Below are positions 4,393-5,148 of a stretch of DNA of 5,148 nucleotides, piece by piece. Source of the DNA: an uncultured Clostridia bacterium (GTDB lineage Bacteria; Bacillota; Clostridia; Oscillospirales; Ruminococcaceae); assembly GCA_947165805.1 (NCBI GenBank), contig CAMVBT010000197.1, forward strand, positions 1 through 5,148, read 5' to 3'. The notes beneath the pieces are model-generated. The model did no database searches, was not told the origin of the DNA, and saw only the letters and a list, made by a program, of their open reading frames with translations. The position numbers were made by a program, and so were the translations under genes. Position 1 is the stretch's first letter. Each line of letters begins with the position of its first letter.

Positions 4393-5148
4393 ATGGCACA
4401 AGGAAGAATGCCCGACAGCGCCGATACAAAGCCCATACTCGCGCCTACGAACAAGATGAAGCGCCGTATGTTCTGGGTAGTGCTCATACTGCTCGTGATA
4501 GGCGCCGGATATGTCGCGGCCGTTATATACAACACCGCCGTGGTGCGCAGCGAATATTACCGCTCCAAGGCAAACTCCCAGCAGCTCAGCAGCTATACCA
4601 TAACCGCCAACCGCGGCACCATTTATGACCGCAACAACAAGATACTCGCACAGAGCACGGCGGTATGGGACGTGGTGCTGTCGCCGAAAGCGATAGCCGA
4701 GGACGACGACAAGCGCAGGGAAAACGGTGATCCGCCCATGGTCGATCTCATCTGCCGGACTCTGTCGGAAATGCTCGGCGTGGACGGAAAGAAGCTCCGC
4801 GAAAGCTGCAACAACTACGACAACCAATATCTCATCGTCAAGAAAAAGGTAGACAAGGCCACCTACGACAAGGTGCAGGCCTTCATCACCGAGAACAAGC
4901 TCGCCGCCTACACGGTCAACCTCATGGAGAGCAGCAAGCGCTATTATCCGAATGACAGCCTTGCCTCGAGCCTGATAGGGTTCACGAACTACGACAACGA
5001 GGGCGTTTACGGGCTTGAAGCCTACTACGACGACTATCTGCAGGGCACCGACGGTCTTATCGTCATGGCGAAGGACGCCCGCGGAAACGCGATGCCCTAC
5101 GACTTCGAGAACCGCTATGAGGCCAGCGACGGCAACAATATCATACTC
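4393..5148 (+). CDS. Class B penicillin-binding protein (PBP2B/SpoVD/FtsI family), N-terminal part, truncated by window edge
   Basis: Septal peptidoglycan transpeptidase of the FtsI type. The 252 codons in the window are open to the edge; members of the family usually have 600-750. I translated it by hand from the ATG at 4393. Features: a short basic cytoplasmic N-terminus (KMKRR at 21-25), one membrane anchor (about 26-46), then the PBP dimerisation/pedestal domain with ANRGTIYDRNNKILAQS (72-88, R-G-x-I-x-D-R signature) and RYYPNDSLASSLIGFTNYD plus GVYGLEAYYDDYLQGTDG (183-201, 204-221). The SxxK, SxN and KTG motifs of the transpeptidase domain must lie beyond the window. Location after ftsL indicates the division PBP. 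Whether it is the vegetative PBP2B or sporulation SpoVD cannot be told without the C-terminus (PASTA domains). Confidence 0.95.
   Translation, partial: MAQGRMPDSADTKPILAPTNKMKRRMFWVVLILLVIGAGYVAAVIYNTAVVRSEYYRSKANSQQLSSYTITANRGTIYDRNNKILAQSTAVWDVVLSPKAIAEDDDKRRENGDPPMVDLICRTLSEMLGVDGKKLRESCNNYDNQYLIVKKKVDKATYDKVQAFITENKLAAYTVNLMESSKRYYPNDSLASSLIGFTNYDNEGVYGLEAYYDDYLQGTDGLIVMAKDARGNAMPYDFENRYEASDGNNIIL

Noticed and set aside
1..5148. CRISPR array, insertion sequence, tRNA or rRNA genes
   Set aside because: No regularly spaced direct repeats, transposase or terminal inverted repeats were seen, and nothing resembled tRNA or rRNA when read by eye on both strands.

Overview
The window looks like chromosome of a Gram-positive member of the Clostridia, most like the Ruminococcus/Oscillospiraceae group. 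The grounds are the gene order mraZ-rsmH-ftsL-class B penicillin-binding protein (the 5' end of the division and cell wall, dcw, cluster), strong AGGAGG-type ribosome binding sites, a lipoprotein with a Gram-positive style lipobox, and moderately GC-rich coding DNA with heavy use of ATA and AGA codons. This placement is inference; no rRNA or other taxonomic marker is present.

Left arm, minus strand (1912 down to 1): a three-gene transcription unit. It opens with an extended -10 promoter (1948-1956) and a 308-residue lipoprotein of unknown function. The 16S rRNA maturation factor RimM follows 18 nt later, and then tRNA (guanine37-N1)-methyltransferase TrmD, which overlaps the end of rimM by 14 nt and is cut by the window edge. 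RimM and TrmD are a classic ribosome/tRNA maturation pair, usually preceded by rpsP. A lipoprotein in that position is unusual.

Centre (1913-2382): a divergent, AT-rich intergenic region of about 460 nt with no credible gene. It holds the lipoprotein promoter, three copies of the dyad ACAA-N4-TTGT (2033-2096) whose first two form a 12-bp inverted repeat, a near-consensus sigma-A promoter for mraZ (TTGATT, 17 bp, TATAAT), and an mraZ leader of roughly 150 nt. The leader carries a perfect DnaA box and three TTTTCAACA-like 9-mers, arranged so that two mutually exclusive RNA stems are possible.

Right arm, plus strand (2383 to 5148): mraZ (probably starting at a TTG), rsmH one nucleotide later, an FtsL-like bitopic division protein, a 127-nt gap with three inverted repeats, and the first 252 codons of a class B PBP (PBP2B/SpoVD type) cut by the window edge before its catalytic domain. 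Together these supply a transcriptional regulator, a 16S rRNA methyltransferase, a divisome scaffold and the septal transpeptidase.

The protein-coding content is mostly standard. The parts most worth a second look are the regulatory DNA between the two arms and the structured ftsL-pbp gap.
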